A stretch of 6,158 nucleotides of DNA, from contig CAINXK010000588.1 in NCBI GenBank assembly GCA_903854805.1, positions 1 through 6,158 of the forward strand, given 5' to 3'. The notes below the pieces were generated by a model. The model was not told where the DNA came from. It was given only the letters and a program-made list of their open reading frames with translations, and did not search any database. The position numbers were made by a program, and so were the translations under genes. Shown here piece after piece: positions 5,982-6,158 of this stretch. Numbering within the stretch: position 1 is the first letter of the stretch; each line of letters opens with the position of its first letter. The DNA is from an uncultured Anaerolineae bacterium (lineage in GTDB: Bacteria; Chloroflexota; Anaerolineae; Anaerolineales; Villigracilaceae).

Positions 5982-6158
5982 TTATTGACTCAAGTTTCCG
6001 ATCAAATCGACAGCCGTATCTTCAATTAATTTGGCAGTTACAGGCGCAAAAGGCGCGGGCAAACCATACAGGTAAAAGGCTTCCAATACCTCATAACCAC
6101 CCAGCGCATAGTCTTCCGGCATGGGTACATATCCGACCGATCCGTTGGCATAGGTCGC
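5982..6158 (-). CDS. C-terminal fragment, probably neutral/alkaline ceramidase-like protein
   Basis: An open frame enters from the window edge at 6158 and stops at TAA (5984-5982), giving the last 58 residues of a protein. Near its start is YANGSVGYVPMPEDYALGGY followed by EV. This resembles the conserved stretch near the end of bacterial proteins with a neutral/alkaline non-lysosomal ceramidase N-terminal domain, where the pattern is roughly ANxxxGYxP, a spacer, then GGYE. Those proteins are zinc-dependent amidases or relatives of uncertain function, and the metal-binding residues would lie outside this window. The family call is from memory of the motif, so it is moderate only. The gene is on the same strand as the transporter and ends 43 bases before the binding protein, suggesting one operon. 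Confidence 0.6.
   Translation of the reverse strand, partial: ATYANGSVGYVPMPEDYALGGYEVLEAFYLYGLPAPFAPVTAKLIEDTAVDLIGNLSQ

Overview
This is a bacterial chromosomal segment of roughly 50% G+C in which every recognisable gene lies on the minus strand, so transcription runs from high to low coordinates. The most likely host is a member of the Chloroflexota, perhaps class Anaerolineae. This is an inference: the binding protein has a short lipoprotein signal followed by an Ala/Pro/Ser/Thr-rich linker, and CUT1-type sugar operons beside ROK regulators, PIG-L deacetylases and DegT aminotransferases are common in that group. No rRNA, tRNA, CRISPR array or mobile element is visible.

Layout in transcription order. 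(1) 6158-5982 is the C-terminal end of a protein resembling the tail of neutral/alkaline ceramidase-like hydrolases, cut by the window edge. (2) 5938-4598 is a lipoprotein solute-binding protein. (3) 4514-3603 and (4) 3581-2703 are the two membrane permeases of a carbohydrate ABC importer; no ATPase gene is present. (5) A 247-base gap at 2702-2456 holds a consensus sigma-70 promoter (TTGACA, 16 bases, TATAAT). A perfect 22-bp inverted repeat with a 1-base centre covers its -10 box and start site. (6) 2455-1250 is a ROK-family regulator. (7) 1240-476 is a PIG-L/LmbE-type zinc deacetylase. (8) 437-1 is the N-terminal third of a DegT/DnrJ/EryC1/StrS PLP aminotransferase, cut by the other edge.

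The segment reads as two adjacent transcription units. The upstream one (ceramidase-like protein plus importer) would capture a small glycan, amino sugar or related compound. The downstream one would sense an inducer through the ROK protein and supply an N-deacylating hydrolase and a sugar/cyclitol aminotransferase. Two predicted amide-cleaving enzymes of unrelated folds plus an aminotransferase suggest an N-acylated amino compound as substrate, but nothing in the sequence fixes its identity. The best-supported regulatory feature is the ROK promoter-operator. The ROK protein has lost all four residues of its family's zinc site.
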